From positions 3,816,001 to 3,880,000 of the forward strand of contig NZ_JAUSQM010000001.1 of the NCBI RefSeq assembly GCF_030811215.1: 64,000 nucleotides of DNA, read 5' to 3'. Of this stretch, positions 26,176 to 34,305 are shown piece after piece (the first letter of the stretch is position 1; every line of letters starts with the position of its first letter). This DNA comes from Nocardioides massiliensis (lineage in GTDB: Bacteria; Actinomycetota; Actinomycetes; Propionibacteriales; Nocardioidaceae). Both the position numbers and the translations under genes were made by a program. Under the pieces are notes generated by a model. It was not told where the DNA came from. It worked only from the letters and a program-made list of their open reading frames with translations, and searched no databases.

Positions 26176-27233
26176 GCCGCCCGTCCGGCGCTGATGAGCG
26201 AGGCGTAGAGCCGCTCGTAGCGGGCGACCATGCGATCGGCGCAGCACTGCGCCTCGGCGTGGGCGCGCACCGCAGCACGGTCGAGCTGCAAGCACTGGCG
26301 CACTGCCGCGGCCAGTGCCTGGGGATCGCCGGCCGGCACGACGACGCCGCCGGCACGGCCGACCACCTCCGGCAGCGCGCCCCGGGCGAGCGCGGCCACC
26401 GGGGTGCCGCACGCCATCGCCTCCGCGGCGACCAGCCCGTAGGGCTCCTCCCAGTCGGGCGTGGCGACCAAGACGCCGGCGTGCTGCACCAGGTCCCGCA
26501 GCCCGGCGTCGCTGAGATGTCCCACGTAGTCGGCGGCCGCGCCCAGCAACGGCCGCACCTCGCGGGTGTAGTAAGCCCGGTCGTGGATCGGTCCGGCGAG
26601 CAGCAGCCGGACGCCCGCCTCGGCGCAGGCCCGGATCGCCAGATGGGGTGCCTTCTCCGGCACGATCCGTCCCGCCCACACCGCGTGCTCCCCGCCCGGT
26701 CCCGGGGTCCAGCGGGTGAGGTCGACGCCGTTGGGCACGACCTGGGCGCGCACCAGGTGAGACCAAGCCCGAGCGGTCGCGCGACTCACCGCGGCGAAGT
26801 GCGCGCACTGCGGCGCGAGGGTGACCGCCGACTCGATCCAGGGCAGCGGCGGGGCGTGCAGGGTCGTCACCGTCGGCACCGGCAACAACGGGGCCATCGC
26901 CACCGGGAGGTGGTGCAGGCTCGTGTCGTGGACGATGTCGACGCCACGGTCCTGGCTCAGGTCGAGCATCAGGCTGAGATAGGCGTGGTGCTCCTGCATC
27001 CACCGCAGCGGCGGCGCGTTGCGGTCGGCCAACGAGACGTTGCTCGGCGCGAACTCCGGCGGGGTGCGCAGCGTCGCCGGCAGGTCGGGATCCGTGCCCG
27101 CCGGGGCGAACAGCGTCACCTCGTGGCCCCGGCGCGCCAGCCCGCGCACGAGCGTGTGGGTGAACGACTCCAGACCGCCGGCGAAGGGCTCGGCGACCGG
27201 ATGCCCGCTGGCGGCCACGACGCAGACCCTCAC
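26172..27233 (-). CDS. Glycosyltransferase family 4
   Basis: The 353-residue GT-B protein has the GT4 pattern: AGGLESFTHTLVRGLARRGHEV at the N-terminus, VPNGVDLTRW in the middle, and the retaining motif EEPYGLVAAEAMACGTPVAA. It starts with GTG and lies 7 bp after the upstream glycosyltransferase gene. It probably adds a hexose to a lipid or polysaccharide. Confidence 0.87.
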   Translation of the reverse strand: MRVCVVAASGHPVAEPFAGGLESFTHTLVRGLARRGHEVTLFAPAGTDPDLPATLRTPPEFAPSNVSLADRNAPPLRWMQEHHAYLSLMLDLSQDRGVDIVHDTSLHHLPVAMAPLLPVPTVTTLHAPPLPWIESAVTLAPQCAHFAAVSRATARAWSHLVRAQVVPNGVDLTRWTPGPGGEHAVWAGRIVPEKAPHLAIRACAEAGVRLLLAGPIHDRAYYTREVRPLLGAAADYVGHLSDAGLRDLVQHAGVLVATPDWEEPYGLVAAEAMACGTPVAALARGALPEVVGRAGGVVVPAGDPQALAAAVRQCLQLDRAAVRAHAEAQCCADRMVARYERLYASLISAGRAA

Positions 27234-27240
27234 GACGCGC

Positions 27241-28377
27241 TCACGATCGGGCGTCCACGAGGTCGGCGTACAGGGCGAGGTGTGCCGCAGCGATCTCCTC
27301 GCGCTGCCGGCGGCGCGCGACCGGGCCGACGGGGGTGGCGGGTCGCCCGCGGTGGGCCTGGTGGACGGCCTCCTCGAGGCTCGCCGGGTCGAAGTCGTCC
27401 TCGGTGTGGGTGTAGCTCATCACGGGCGCCTGGTCGGCGTAGTAGCCGCACGTCGGGGCGATGACCGCGGTCCCGACGTCGCGGCACGCCTCCAGCCACC
27501 CCGAATGCGTGCCGAAGCGGTAGGGCAGCACGGAGACATCGAGACCGCACAGGTAGTCCCACAGCTCGTCGTCGGAGTAGTAGTCGTGGACCTGCAGCGT
27601 GATCTGTTCGCGGGCGGCGGCCTCCCGCAGGACGCGGGCCAGGCTGGCGCGGCGTCCCTCGGTCGCGGCCATCACGTCGGTGTGGGCGTTGACGACGAGC
27701 TCGCCGCCCGGGATCGCGTCCACCGCGCGGATCAGCGTCGGCAGCAGTCGCTCGGGGTCCATCGACTCGCGCAGGCTCTTGACGTGCAGCCCCACCCGGA
27801 ACGCCCGGGCAGGTGTGCCCGCGCGACGCTGCGCCTCCCGCATCGCCTGGGCTGCGCGCATGCGGGCGAACGGGACGACGTGCGGGTGCGGGACCACGAG
27901 CGCCGTACGCCCCCAGCGGCGCTCGATCTCGGCTGCCGCCCCGGTCGTCAGGGTCACCAGCGCGTCGGCGGCGGGCACGAGCACGTCGAGCTGGCGGTCA
28001 TGGAGCTCGCGGTCGCGGTGGTGCGGGTTGCGCAGGTCGTGGGCGGTGTAGACGAGGGACTTGCCGCGACCCTGGATCGTGCGCACCAGCTCCGCGAGGT
28101 CCTCGGGGTCGCGGGCGTCGAAGCCGAAGTGGAGGTGGAAGACGTCGTAGTCGGCCTCGGCGGCCCAGCGCGGGTCCAGCATCACCGGCGGCCACCACCG
28201 CTGGTCCGCCGCGCGGTCCTCACTTCCGGGCACAGGCGGGTCGGGGAGCCGACGTACGCCGGGAGGGCCGGGGGGCTCGACCGGGTCGAGGTGGCGCACG
28301 TAGACGTGACCGGCCGGGACCGACGCGACGGTGATGGTGCGGTGCGACTGCGGCCGGGCGACTTCGGCGATGCTCAT
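27241..28377 (-). CDS. Glycosyltransferase (GT-B, GT4-like)
   Basis: The 378-residue protein has a GT-B layout with YDVFHLHFGFDARDPEDL, YTAHDLRNPHH and YYSDDELWDYLCGLDVSVLP. The conserved retaining Glu motif is not obvious; THSGWLEACRDVGTAVIAP occupies its place. It is the first gene of the four-gene operon, with a divergent 166-bp spacer to the FMN reductase gene. Confidence 0.75.
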   Translation of the reverse strand: MSIAEVARPQSHRTITVASVPAGHVYVRHLDPVEPPGPPGVRRLPDPPVPGSEDRAADQRWWPPVMLDPRWAAEADYDVFHLHFGFDARDPEDLAELVRTIQGRGKSLVYTAHDLRNPHHRDRELHDRQLDVLVPAADALVTLTTGAAAEIERRWGRTALVVPHPHVVPFARMRAAQAMREAQRRAGTPARAFRVGLHVKSLRESMDPERLLPTLIRAVDAIPGGELVVNAHTDVMAATEGRRASLARVLREAAAREQITLQVHDYYSDDELWDYLCGLDVSVLPYRFGTHSGWLEACRDVGTAVIAPTCGYYADQAPVMSYTHTEDDFDPASLEEAVHQAHRGRPATPVGPVARRRQREEIAAAHLALYADLVDARS

Positions 28378-28543
28378 CTCGGCGGTTCTCCTGCGGCTTC
28401 GTGGGTACTGCTGTGCGCGGTACCCCCGCTGTCATCCGGCATGCCCCTGGACGCGCACCTCCAGATCCCTCGCCCGGCTCACCGAGGACGACCCTCGACT
28501 CGACGAACCGCATGAGGTGGGGACCGGCGGGCACAGAACACTC

Positions 28544-29147
28544 ATGGCACTGCATGCACTCGTCCTCAACTGCACCCTGAAGAAGTCGCCGGCGGAGTCG
28601 AGCGCGGAGCTCCTGGGTCGCCAGGTGCTCGACGCGCTGGCCGAGCACGACGTGACCGGCACGATGGAGCGGGTGGTCGACCACCCCGTCGCCTTCGGGG
28701 TGAGCACCGACGAGGGCGACGGCGACGCGTGGCCGCAGTTGCGGGAGCAGATGCTGGCTGCCGACATCCTCGTGCTCGCCACCCCGATCTGGCTGGGGCA
28801 GCCGTCCGGTGTGCAAGATGGTGCTCGAGCGACTCGATGCCGAGCTCGGAGAGACCGACGACCAGGGGCGGATGCTGACCTTCGGCAAGGTGGCCGGCAT
28901 CGCCGTCGTCGGCAACGAGGACGGCGCACACCACGTCGTCGCCGAGCTGTCGCAGGCGCTGTCCGACACCGGCTTCACGATCCCGGCCAATGGCTCGACT
29001 TACTGGGTCGGCGAAGCCATGCAGGGCGTCGACTTCAAGGACAAGCAGCCGACGCCGGAGAAGACGGCGCAGACGACCAGCACGCTAGCCGCCAACGCCG
29101 CCCATCTCGCCCGGCTGTTGAAGGACGCGCCCTACCCGCCGTCCTGA
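28544..29147 (+). pseudogene. NAD(P)H-dependent FMN reductase / flavodoxin-family protein, frameshifted
   Basis: The first frame encodes MALHALVLNCTLKKSPAESS, the FMN phosphate loop of the flavodoxin-like reductases, and ADILVLATPIWLGQPS. The next frame continues VCKMVLERLDAELGETDDQG to a normal end, about 200 residues in all. The junction lies at about 28804-28812; a 2-nt loss or 1-nt gain there would explain it. Family members have a PSSVxxxVLER sequence across this join. It is either a sequencing error or an inactivated gene. Confidence 0.75.
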
Positions 29148-29153
29148 GGCCGC

Positions 29154-29187
29154 GAGGCGCTGCGGCTCAGTGGTTGCGCAGCGCCTC
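29154..29187. terminator. 11-bp perfect stem between convergent genes
   Basis: GAGGCGCTGCG (29154-29164) and CGCAGCGCCTC (29177-29187) are exact complements with a 12-nt loop. The structure lies between the reductase stop and the 3' end of the Rho-N-like gene, overlapping the latter's last codons. It probably acts as a bidirectional terminator, although no T-run follows. Confidence 0.55.
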
Positions 29188-29448
29188 GATGAGCTCGTCC
29201 TTCTTCATCTTCGAGCGCCCGTCGATGCCGATCTCGCCGGCGCGCTTGCGCAAGTCGTCGACCGTCCAGTCGTCGTACGAACCGGACGTGCCCCCGCGCT
29301 TGCCCACGTCGGAGCGGGAGCTGTTGGCGGCCGAGTTCGCGATGCGGGCGGCCTTCTCCTTGCTCGCACCGTCGTCGCGCAGACCCTCGTAGACCTTCTT
29401 GTCCTTCACGCTCGGACCCGGGTCGCGGCTGCTCTTCTTGCTGGCCAT
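29167..29448 (-). CDS. Small Rho-N/SAP-like domain protein (DUF7218 type)
   Basis: The 93-residue basic protein has a lysine/serine-rich first half with KVYEGLRDDGASKEKAARIAN and a C-terminal Rho-N/SAP-like helical motif, WTVDDLRKRAGEIGIDGRSK then MKKDELIEALRNH. Such motifs bind nucleic acid. Homologues are sometimes labelled plasmid stabilisation protein, a weak label. The ATG has a strong GAGGAGA ribosome-binding site. Confidence 0.75.
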   Translation of the reverse strand: MASKKSSRDPGPSVKDKKVYEGLRDDGASKEKAARIANSAANSSRSDVGKRGGTSGSYDDWTVDDLRKRAGEIGIDGRSKMKKDELIEALRNH

Positions 29449-29485
29449 GACGTCTCCTCTCGTCGACTTCACCAGCGGCGCTGGC

Positions 29486-30634
29486 TCACCCCTGCTCCGT
29501 ACCCGGCTCCGGTGCGGTCAGTCGCGCCATCTCCAGGACCGTCGCCGCGAGGTCGCCGGTCTCCGCGACGCGGGCACGCTGCCAGTCCGCGCCGGTGCCG
29601 CGGTCGCGCAGCTCCGCCAGTCCCTTCTCGACCCGGGCGGTGTCGCCCGCGGCGTCCAGCGCTTCACTCACGTAGTCGACCAGGGTGGAGACCACCTCGC
29701 TCGCCGGCCGGGGACGGTGCTCGACCGGGTCGAGGAGGTCACCGGAGAGACCGAAGCGGCCCGCCTGCCAGCTCGAAAGCCGCAGCAGGGAGATCGGAGC
29801 GTCCGGCGAGGCAGTGCCGGCGCGCCACTCGCGGGCGGCGGTCTCGACGAGTCCGCGACTCAGCGCGGCGATGAGGATGGTGTCGTGCACGTCGAGGCAT
29901 ACGTCGGCAATCCGGATCTCCACCGTCGGGTACTGCTGGGCGAGGCGTACGTCGTTGTAGACCATGCCCTCGTCCAGCAGCACCCCGGTGGCCAGCAGCT
30001 GGTCGAGGTGCCGACGGTGCCCCTCGACGCTGCCGTAGACCGCCGTGGGGCCGCTGGTGGGCCAACGTCCGATCAACTGGGAGCGGTAGCTCGCATAGCG
30101 TGAGTCCTGGCCCTGCCAGAAGGGCGAGTTCGCGCTGAGGGCCAGCAGCACGGGCAGCCAGCTGCGGATCCGGTCGACGACCGCGATCGCCTCCTCCTCG
30201 GACTCGATGGCCACGTGGACATGGCAGCCGCAGCTGAGCTGCTCGGCCACCGTGAGTCCGAACCGGTCGGCCATCTGCTCGTAGCGCGAACCCTGGGCTG
30301 GCTGCGGCTCGACCGGCAGCGGCGAGGTACCGCTGGCCAGCACGAGCGAGCCGGTCTCGGCGGCGGCGAGGCGGGCACGCTCGCGCCACAGACGCAGATC
30401 CGCCTCGATCCGCCCGAGGTCCTCCTCGGGTGCGGTGTCGGTCTCGACCTGCTGCTCCTGCAGTTCCGGCCCGAGCCCGCCGGACGGCTCCGCGCTCTCC
30501 TCACCGGTGATGCCCCGGGCCTTCGCGACGCGCAGCACCTCGCTGGCGACAGAGCTCGCGTCGCCCGTGGAAGCGTCGACGAGCAACAGCTCCTCCTCGA
30601 CGCCGACCGTGCGCGGTCGTGCGATCTGACTCAT
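29486..30634 (-). CDS. Carboxylate-amine ligase, YbdK/GCS2 family
   Basis: The 382-residue protein belongs to the glutamate-cysteine ligase type 2 family, with GVEEELLLVDASTG at the N-terminus, CGCHVHVAIESEEEAI and PTVEIRIADVCLDVHDT. Such ATP-dependent enzymes join glutamate to cysteine or another amine, although many YbdK proteins have only weak activity. It is divergent from a class II glutamine amidotransferase resembling EgtC, which cuts gamma-glutamyl bonds. Confidence 0.88.
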   Translation of the reverse strand: MSQIARPRTVGVEEELLLVDASTGDASSVASEVLRVAKARGITGEESAEPSGGLGPELQEQQVETDTAPEEDLGRIEADLRLWRERARLAAAETGSLVLASGTSPLPVEPQPAQGSRYEQMADRFGLTVAEQLSCGCHVHVAIESEEEAIAVVDRIRSWLPVLLALSANSPFWQGQDSRYASYRSQLIGRWPTSGPTAVYGSVEGHRRHLDQLLATGVLLDEGMVYNDVRLAQQYPTVEIRIADVCLDVHDTILIAALSRGLVETAAREWRAGTASPDAPISLLRLSSWQAGRFGLSGDLLDPVEHRPRPASEVVSTLVDYVSEALDAAGDTARVEKGLAELRDRGTGADWQRARVAETGDLAATVLEMARLTAPEPGTEQG

Positions 30635-30716
30635 GCGGGACCTCTTCTTCGTGTGACAGCGGGCCGGGAGGGGTAGGCGGAACCGGTCCGACCTCGACAA
30701 GGAGCGTCCCCACCCG

Positions 30717-31526
30717 ATGTGCCGTCTACTCGGTTATGTTTCCGATCGTCCCCGTGCTGTCGCCGACCTGCTGGGCGAGGACGGCGTCGAGTCCTTCACC
30801 TCCCTGACAGCGGTCCACGCCGACGGCTGGGGCATGGCGTGGCGTGACGAGGACGCCGAGGCCACCCGCACCGCGACCTCACCGCGCACCGCCGCGACCG
30901 ACGACGAATACCAGCGGCTCGTGCGGCAACCCCTCGCCGCCGCCGGGCTGGTACACCTGCGCTGGGCGACCGGCGGTCTGCCCGTGCGACCGGAGAACAC
31001 CCACCCGTTCTTCGAGGACGGTTACGCGTTCGCCCACAACGGGCACGTGTCGCCGATCTCGCGGATCGAGGCGCTGCTGACCCGCGAGAGCCGATCCGCG
31101 TTGATCGGAGACACCGACAGCGAGCGCTACTTCCGGTTCGTGCTGCAGTGCATGCGCGAGGACGACAATGAGGTCGGCGGCTTCACCCGCGCCCTCGGCA
31201 CGATGATCCAGCGCTTCCCGCACTCGAGCCTGAACGCGTTGATGCTGACGCCGGAGCGGATGTATGCGATCCACATCAACTCGAAGGCGGACTCACCCCT
31301 GCGTGCGCTGCGCGAGCTCTTCGACGATGAGGACGACATCCCCGACCGGCACACCGACGAGTACTTCGCGATGGACTACCGGGTCACCGACGACAGCATC
31401 CAGATCGTGTCGAGCGGTCTCGATGAGCCGGGCTGGGATCCCGTGCCCGCCGACACCGCCGTGATGATCGACCTGGGCACCCGTGAGGTGACCCGGCTGG
31501 ACCCGATCATCTCGATGGCCGACTGA
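30717..31526 (+). CDS. Class II glutamine amidotransferase (EgtC-like)
   Basis: The 269-residue protein starts Met-Cys-Arg-Leu-Leu-Gly-Tyr, with Cys2 as the N-terminal nucleophile once Met is removed. It contains HADGWGMAWRDE, HLRWATGGLPVRPENTHPF and FAHNGHVSPISR, all typical of the Ntn hydrolase/GATase II fold of the EgtC/YafJ group. It would hydrolyse a gamma-glutamyl amide. The remaining egt genes are not in the window, so an ergothioneine role is only possible. Confidence 0.86.
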   Translation: MCRLLGYVSDRPRAVADLLGEDGVESFTSLTAVHADGWGMAWRDEDAEATRTATSPRTAATDDEYQRLVRQPLAAAGLVHLRWATGGLPVRPENTHPFFEDGYAFAHNGHVSPISRIEALLTRESRSALIGDTDSERYFRFVLQCMREDDNEVGGFTRALGTMIQRFPHSSLNALMLTPERMYAIHINSKADSPLRALRELFDDEDDIPDRHTDEYFAMDYRVTDDSIQIVSSGLDEPGWDPVPADTAVMIDLGTREVTRLDPIISMAD

Positions 31527-31534
31527 CCCGCGGT

Positions 31535-32599
31535 TCAGGCGCTCTGGTCCCACCGCAGCAGGGCGGCTACCGGGCCGTCGACGTCGTGCGGGAGCGCCCG
31601 CACCGCAGCATCGGTGCTCACCGCCGCCGCGACCAGCAGGAGGTCGGTCCGCACGGGGCCGTCCAGCGCCGGCAGCGGCAGGCCGGGGTGCTGGCCCGGG
31701 TCCACGTCGTGCTCGCGGAGCGCGTCGGGGTCGAGCAGCAGGGTCTCGACCTGTCCGCGGACCAGACAGTCCAGGACCGTCGGCACGTCGTCGGCGATCG
31801 CTTGGCCCTGGCCGCGACGCTCCTGCACGGTCGCCACCAGTTGCTGGCGACGCTCCTCCAGGTGCTGCTCGGCCACGGTCTGCAACTCGGTGAGGAGCGC
31901 CTCTTCGCCGCCGTCGGTGCTCGACTCGCCTGCCCGGTCGAGCTCGATCACCTCTGCCGCGCTCTCGAGCGCCGAGACAACCTCGCCCCGGGACTCGGGG
32001 CTGCCGGCCACCACGACCAGCCGACGGCCGGCGCGCACCTGCGAGAGTGCGAGGTCGGCGAGCTCGCGGGCGTTGTCACGCCAGACGTCCTCGGAGGTCT
32101 GCTGCATGCGCCGGTGGGCGAGGGCGCCGCTGCGCACCTTCTGCGCGTACTGCTCCTCACCGTCGAACTGCTCGACGTCGGTCAGGTCCAGGGTGCGGGA
32201 GTCGTACGTCGTGACACTGCCGCCGGTGTGCTCGACGGAGACCAGCACCAGAGACGTCGCGTCGGCCGCGGCCGCCAGGACGGGGAACAGGTCCGGCAAC
32301 GGCGCCCAGGTCGCCTGCCCCTGGGTGCGCATCGCGTGCACCTCGTCGCACAGGACGGACCCGTCGGCACCGACCACGACGTAGCGCGACCGCGGCGAGG
32401 GACCCTCGGTCGGGTCGGCCAGTGCCTGCGCCACCGCGTCACGGACTCCTTCGGGTGCGCCCTGCTCTTGCAGCGCGTCGACGCACTCGCGGACGCGCAG
32501 CTGACGCTCGTGCTCCCCCGTCTCGGTCTCGGTGCTCACGTCCACGAGGACGGTCGCGAACGGTCCGGCGGCCTGCAGGATGTCCTTGAAGTCGCTCAT
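31535..32599 (-). CDS. Rv2629/Balon-like ribosome-associated protein (baeRF family)
   Basis: The 354-residue protein resembles mycobacterial Rv2629 through its length. Shared segments include AAGPFATVLVDVSTETETGE near the N-terminus, LVLVSVEHTGGSVTTYDSRT in the middle, RMQQTSEDVWRDNARELADL, and PVAALLRW at the end. This family is related to archaeal/eukaryotic release factor 1 and Pelota and includes Balon, a hibernation factor that binds the ribosomal A site. It would protect idle ribosomes during stress. It is convergent with the glutamine amidotransferase gene and lies 35 bp after an MBL-fold gene. Confidence 0.72.
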   Translation of the reverse strand: MSDFKDILQAAGPFATVLVDVSTETETGEHERQLRVRECVDALQEQGAPEGVRDAVAQALADPTEGPSPRSRYVVVGADGSVLCDEVHAMRTQGQATWAPLPDLFPVLAAAADATSLVLVSVEHTGGSVTTYDSRTLDLTDVEQFDGEEQYAQKVRSGALAHRRMQQTSEDVWRDNARELADLALSQVRAGRRLVVVAGSPESRGEVVSALESAAEVIELDRAGESSTDGGEEALLTELQTVAEQHLEERRQQLVATVQERRGQGQAIADDVPTVLDCLVRGQVETLLLDPDALREHDVDPGQHPGLPLPALDGPVRTDLLLVAAAVSTDAAVRALPHDVDGPVAALLRWDQSA

Positions 32600-32634
32600 G
32601 TCCGAGGCGTACCCGACCCCCGTGGCCCCATGCG

Positions 32635-33429
32635 TCAGCCGAGCTGAATCGTCTGACCTCGCTCGACCTTGCGGACCTCGGTGGGCAGGCCGGCGTCGGC
32701 GGCGCGGTCGAGGAAGTCCTGCAGCGGCGAGACGAAGACGCCGTAGTCGTCGTAGTGGACTGGCACGGCGTGGCGCGGACGCACCCGGCTCAGGAAGTCC
32801 ACGCCCTGCTCGGCGTCCATCGTGACGGTGTGGAACAGGACGCGGGTGCCGCCCAGGTGGACGATCGCCAGGTCGAGGTCGGGATGCCGCTCGGCGATCT
32901 GGGAGACGTGGTCGCCGGTCAGGGTGTCGCCGCTGATGTAGACACGGCGCTGCACCTCGCCGCCCACGCGGTGCTCGAGCACCGAGCCCATCACGGGAGG
33001 CAGCAGCGCACCCAGCACGCCCCGGGCGTGGATCCCCGGCACCGCCTCGACGACGAGCTCCTCGTCGCCCTTGGTCAGCCGCACCTGCTCCCAGTCGCGC
33101 AGCCCCTCGGCCTCGAAGCCCCACTGGGAGAGCTTGCGGGCAGCCGCAGGCGTGGTGAGGACCGGCTGCTCACGGGCGAGCTCGCGGCGCGCGATGCGAT
33201 CGAAGTGGTCGCCGTGCAGGTGGGACAGCACGATCGCGTCGAGCGGCGGGAGGTCACCGGGCTGCAGCGCCGGCTCGGTCAGGCGTTTGGACCACAGCCC
33301 CTTGCCGAGGTAGGCGCGCTGGCCCTTGTGCAGGAAGTTCGGGTCGGTCAGCAGCGTGAACGCCCCGAGCCGCAACAGCGTGGTCGCCGTACCCCCGAAC
33401 GTGAGCGAGCTCGGTGTGGCCGTCGTCAT
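32635..33429 (-). CDS. MBL-fold metallohydrolase (UlaG-like)
   Basis: The 264-residue protein has the metal-binding motif LSHLHGDHFD, YISGDTLTG with the bridging Asp, and VPVHYDDYGVFVSPL. It belongs to the UlaG/YtnP-like branch of metallo-beta-lactamase fold hydrolases, whose substrates range from lactones to phosphodiesters. It probably shares a transcript with the DUF1360 gene upstream, with which it is separated by 7 bp. Confidence 0.82.
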   Translation of the reverse strand: MTTATPSSLTFGGTATTLLRLGAFTLLTDPNFLHKGQRAYLGKGLWSKRLTEPALQPGDLPPLDAIVLSHLHGDHFDRIARRELAREQPVLTTPAAARKLSQWGFEAEGLRDWEQVRLTKGDEELVVEAVPGIHARGVLGALLPPVMGSVLEHRVGGEVQRRVYISGDTLTGDHVSQIAERHPDLDLAIVHLGGTRVLFHTVTMDAEQGVDFLSRVRPRHAVPVHYDDYGVFVSPLQDFLDRAADAGLPTEVRKVERGQTIQLG

Positions 33430-33436
33430 CGCTGCC

Positions 33437-33745
33437 TCAGCTGTCGAGGAGCTGGGTGCCGATGCCAGCGAGCGCGGAGAGCGCGAAGGTCCGGGACACA
33501 CCGTTGGTCGGGCCGGGGGCGAACCGCCGCCCGAGGGTCAGGGCCGCGCCGAAGTAGAAGGACAGACACCACGGGCAGTGGACGAGGTAGGACACCTTCG
33601 ACTTCGCTGGCGGCCCGTGCTTGTCGACGACGGCGTCGCGGGCCGGCTCGGTGATCTTGTCGTCACGGATCAGCTTGACGAGACGGTACGTCGCCAGCGC
33701 GTCGACGACGAGGTCGGCGAGGGCGTCCGTGCGAGATGCGCGCAT
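33437..33745 (-). CDS. DUF1360 family protein
   Basis: The 102-residue protein begins DALADLVVDALATYRLVKLI and contains the family's HCPWCLSFYFGAA motif, followed by a hydrophobic C-terminus that may cross the membrane. DUF1360 proteins include Bacillus spore and stress-related proteins of unknown mechanism. A stress-sigma-like promoter is proposed upstream. Confidence 0.75.
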   Translation of the reverse strand: MRASRTDALADLVVDALATYRLVKLIRDDKITEPARDAVVDKHGPPAKSKVSYLVHCPWCLSFYFGAALTLGRRFAPGPTNGVSRTFALSALAGIGTQLLDS

Positions 33746-33781
33746 GCGGTTCCTTCCGGGGTGGCGGGGTCAGCCCGGGAG

Positions 33782-33806
33782 GTACCCCGCGTCGTCGGTC
33801 ACAACC
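33782..33806 (-). promoter_or_regulatory. Possible sigma-F/sigma-B-like promoter for DUF1360-MBL genes
   Basis: On the minus strand GGTTGT (33806-33801) precedes GGGTAC (33787-33782); counting from GGTT the spacing is 15 bp. The -35 departs from GTTT at one base. The -10 lies about 37 bp upstream of the DUF1360 ATG. Confidence 0.35.
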
Positions 33807-33849
33807 GTGGGCACCGCTACGGTGGGATCCCACGACCTCAGGAGGCAGC

Positions 33850-34278
33850 ATGGTCAGCAGGATCATCGTCGGTGTGGACGGCAGCGAGACCGCAGCGGCT
33901 GCCGCCCGGAAGGCCGCCGGCCTGGCCGCGGCGACCGGTGCGGAGCTCGACGTGGCGGTCGCCTACGGCAAGCTCGAGGTCGAGCGCATCGACGCCGGTG
34001 GCGAGGAGTTCTTCTTCTCCAACGAGAACGAGGCCCAGACCCTCGCCACCGAGGTCGCGCGCACGCTGCGTGGCGAGTTCGACGGGCTCACCGTCAACCC
34101 GCGTGCCATCGGCGGCAAGCCGGCCGAGGCGCTGGTCGACGCCGCGCGCGACCACGGAGCCGACCTGATCGTCGTCGGCAACAAGCGCGTGCAGGGACTG
34201 GCGCGCGTGCTGGGCAGCATCGCAGCCGACGTGGCGCGCCACGCCGACTGCGACGTCTACATCGCCCACACGCACTGA
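33850..34278 (+). CDS. Universal stress protein (UspA family)
   Basis: The 142-residue protein has RIIVGVDGSETAAAAARKAA at the N-terminus and the ATP-binding-type motif GNKRVQGLARVLGSIAADVA near the C-terminus (G-2x-G-9x-G with S/A). Usp proteins accumulate during growth arrest. AGGAGG precedes the ATG. It is monocistronic and ends at a bidirectional hairpin. Confidence 0.88.
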   Translation: MVSRIIVGVDGSETAAAAARKAAGLAAATGAELDVAVAYGKLEVERIDAGGEEFFFSNENEAQTLATEVARTLRGEFDGLTVNPRAIGGKPAEALVDAARDHGADLIVVGNKRVQGLARVLGSIAADVARHADCDVYIAHTH

Positions 34279-34298
34279 GCCGGAGCCCCCGCCGGCTC
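34277..34298. terminator. hairpin between universal stress protein and secreted protein genes
   Basis: GAGCCGG and CCGGCTC form a 7-bp stem with an 8-nt loop between two convergent genes. It starts within the usp stop codon and could terminate transcription from both sides. Confidence 0.5.
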
Positions 34299-34305
34299 CC
34301 GCCCG

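Noticed and set aside
28385-28408. Sigma-F-like promoter for the FMN reductase (GTTC then GGGTAC)
   Set aside because: The spacing is only 14 bp, the -35 deviates, and it lies about 135 bp upstream of the start. Noted only as a weak match.
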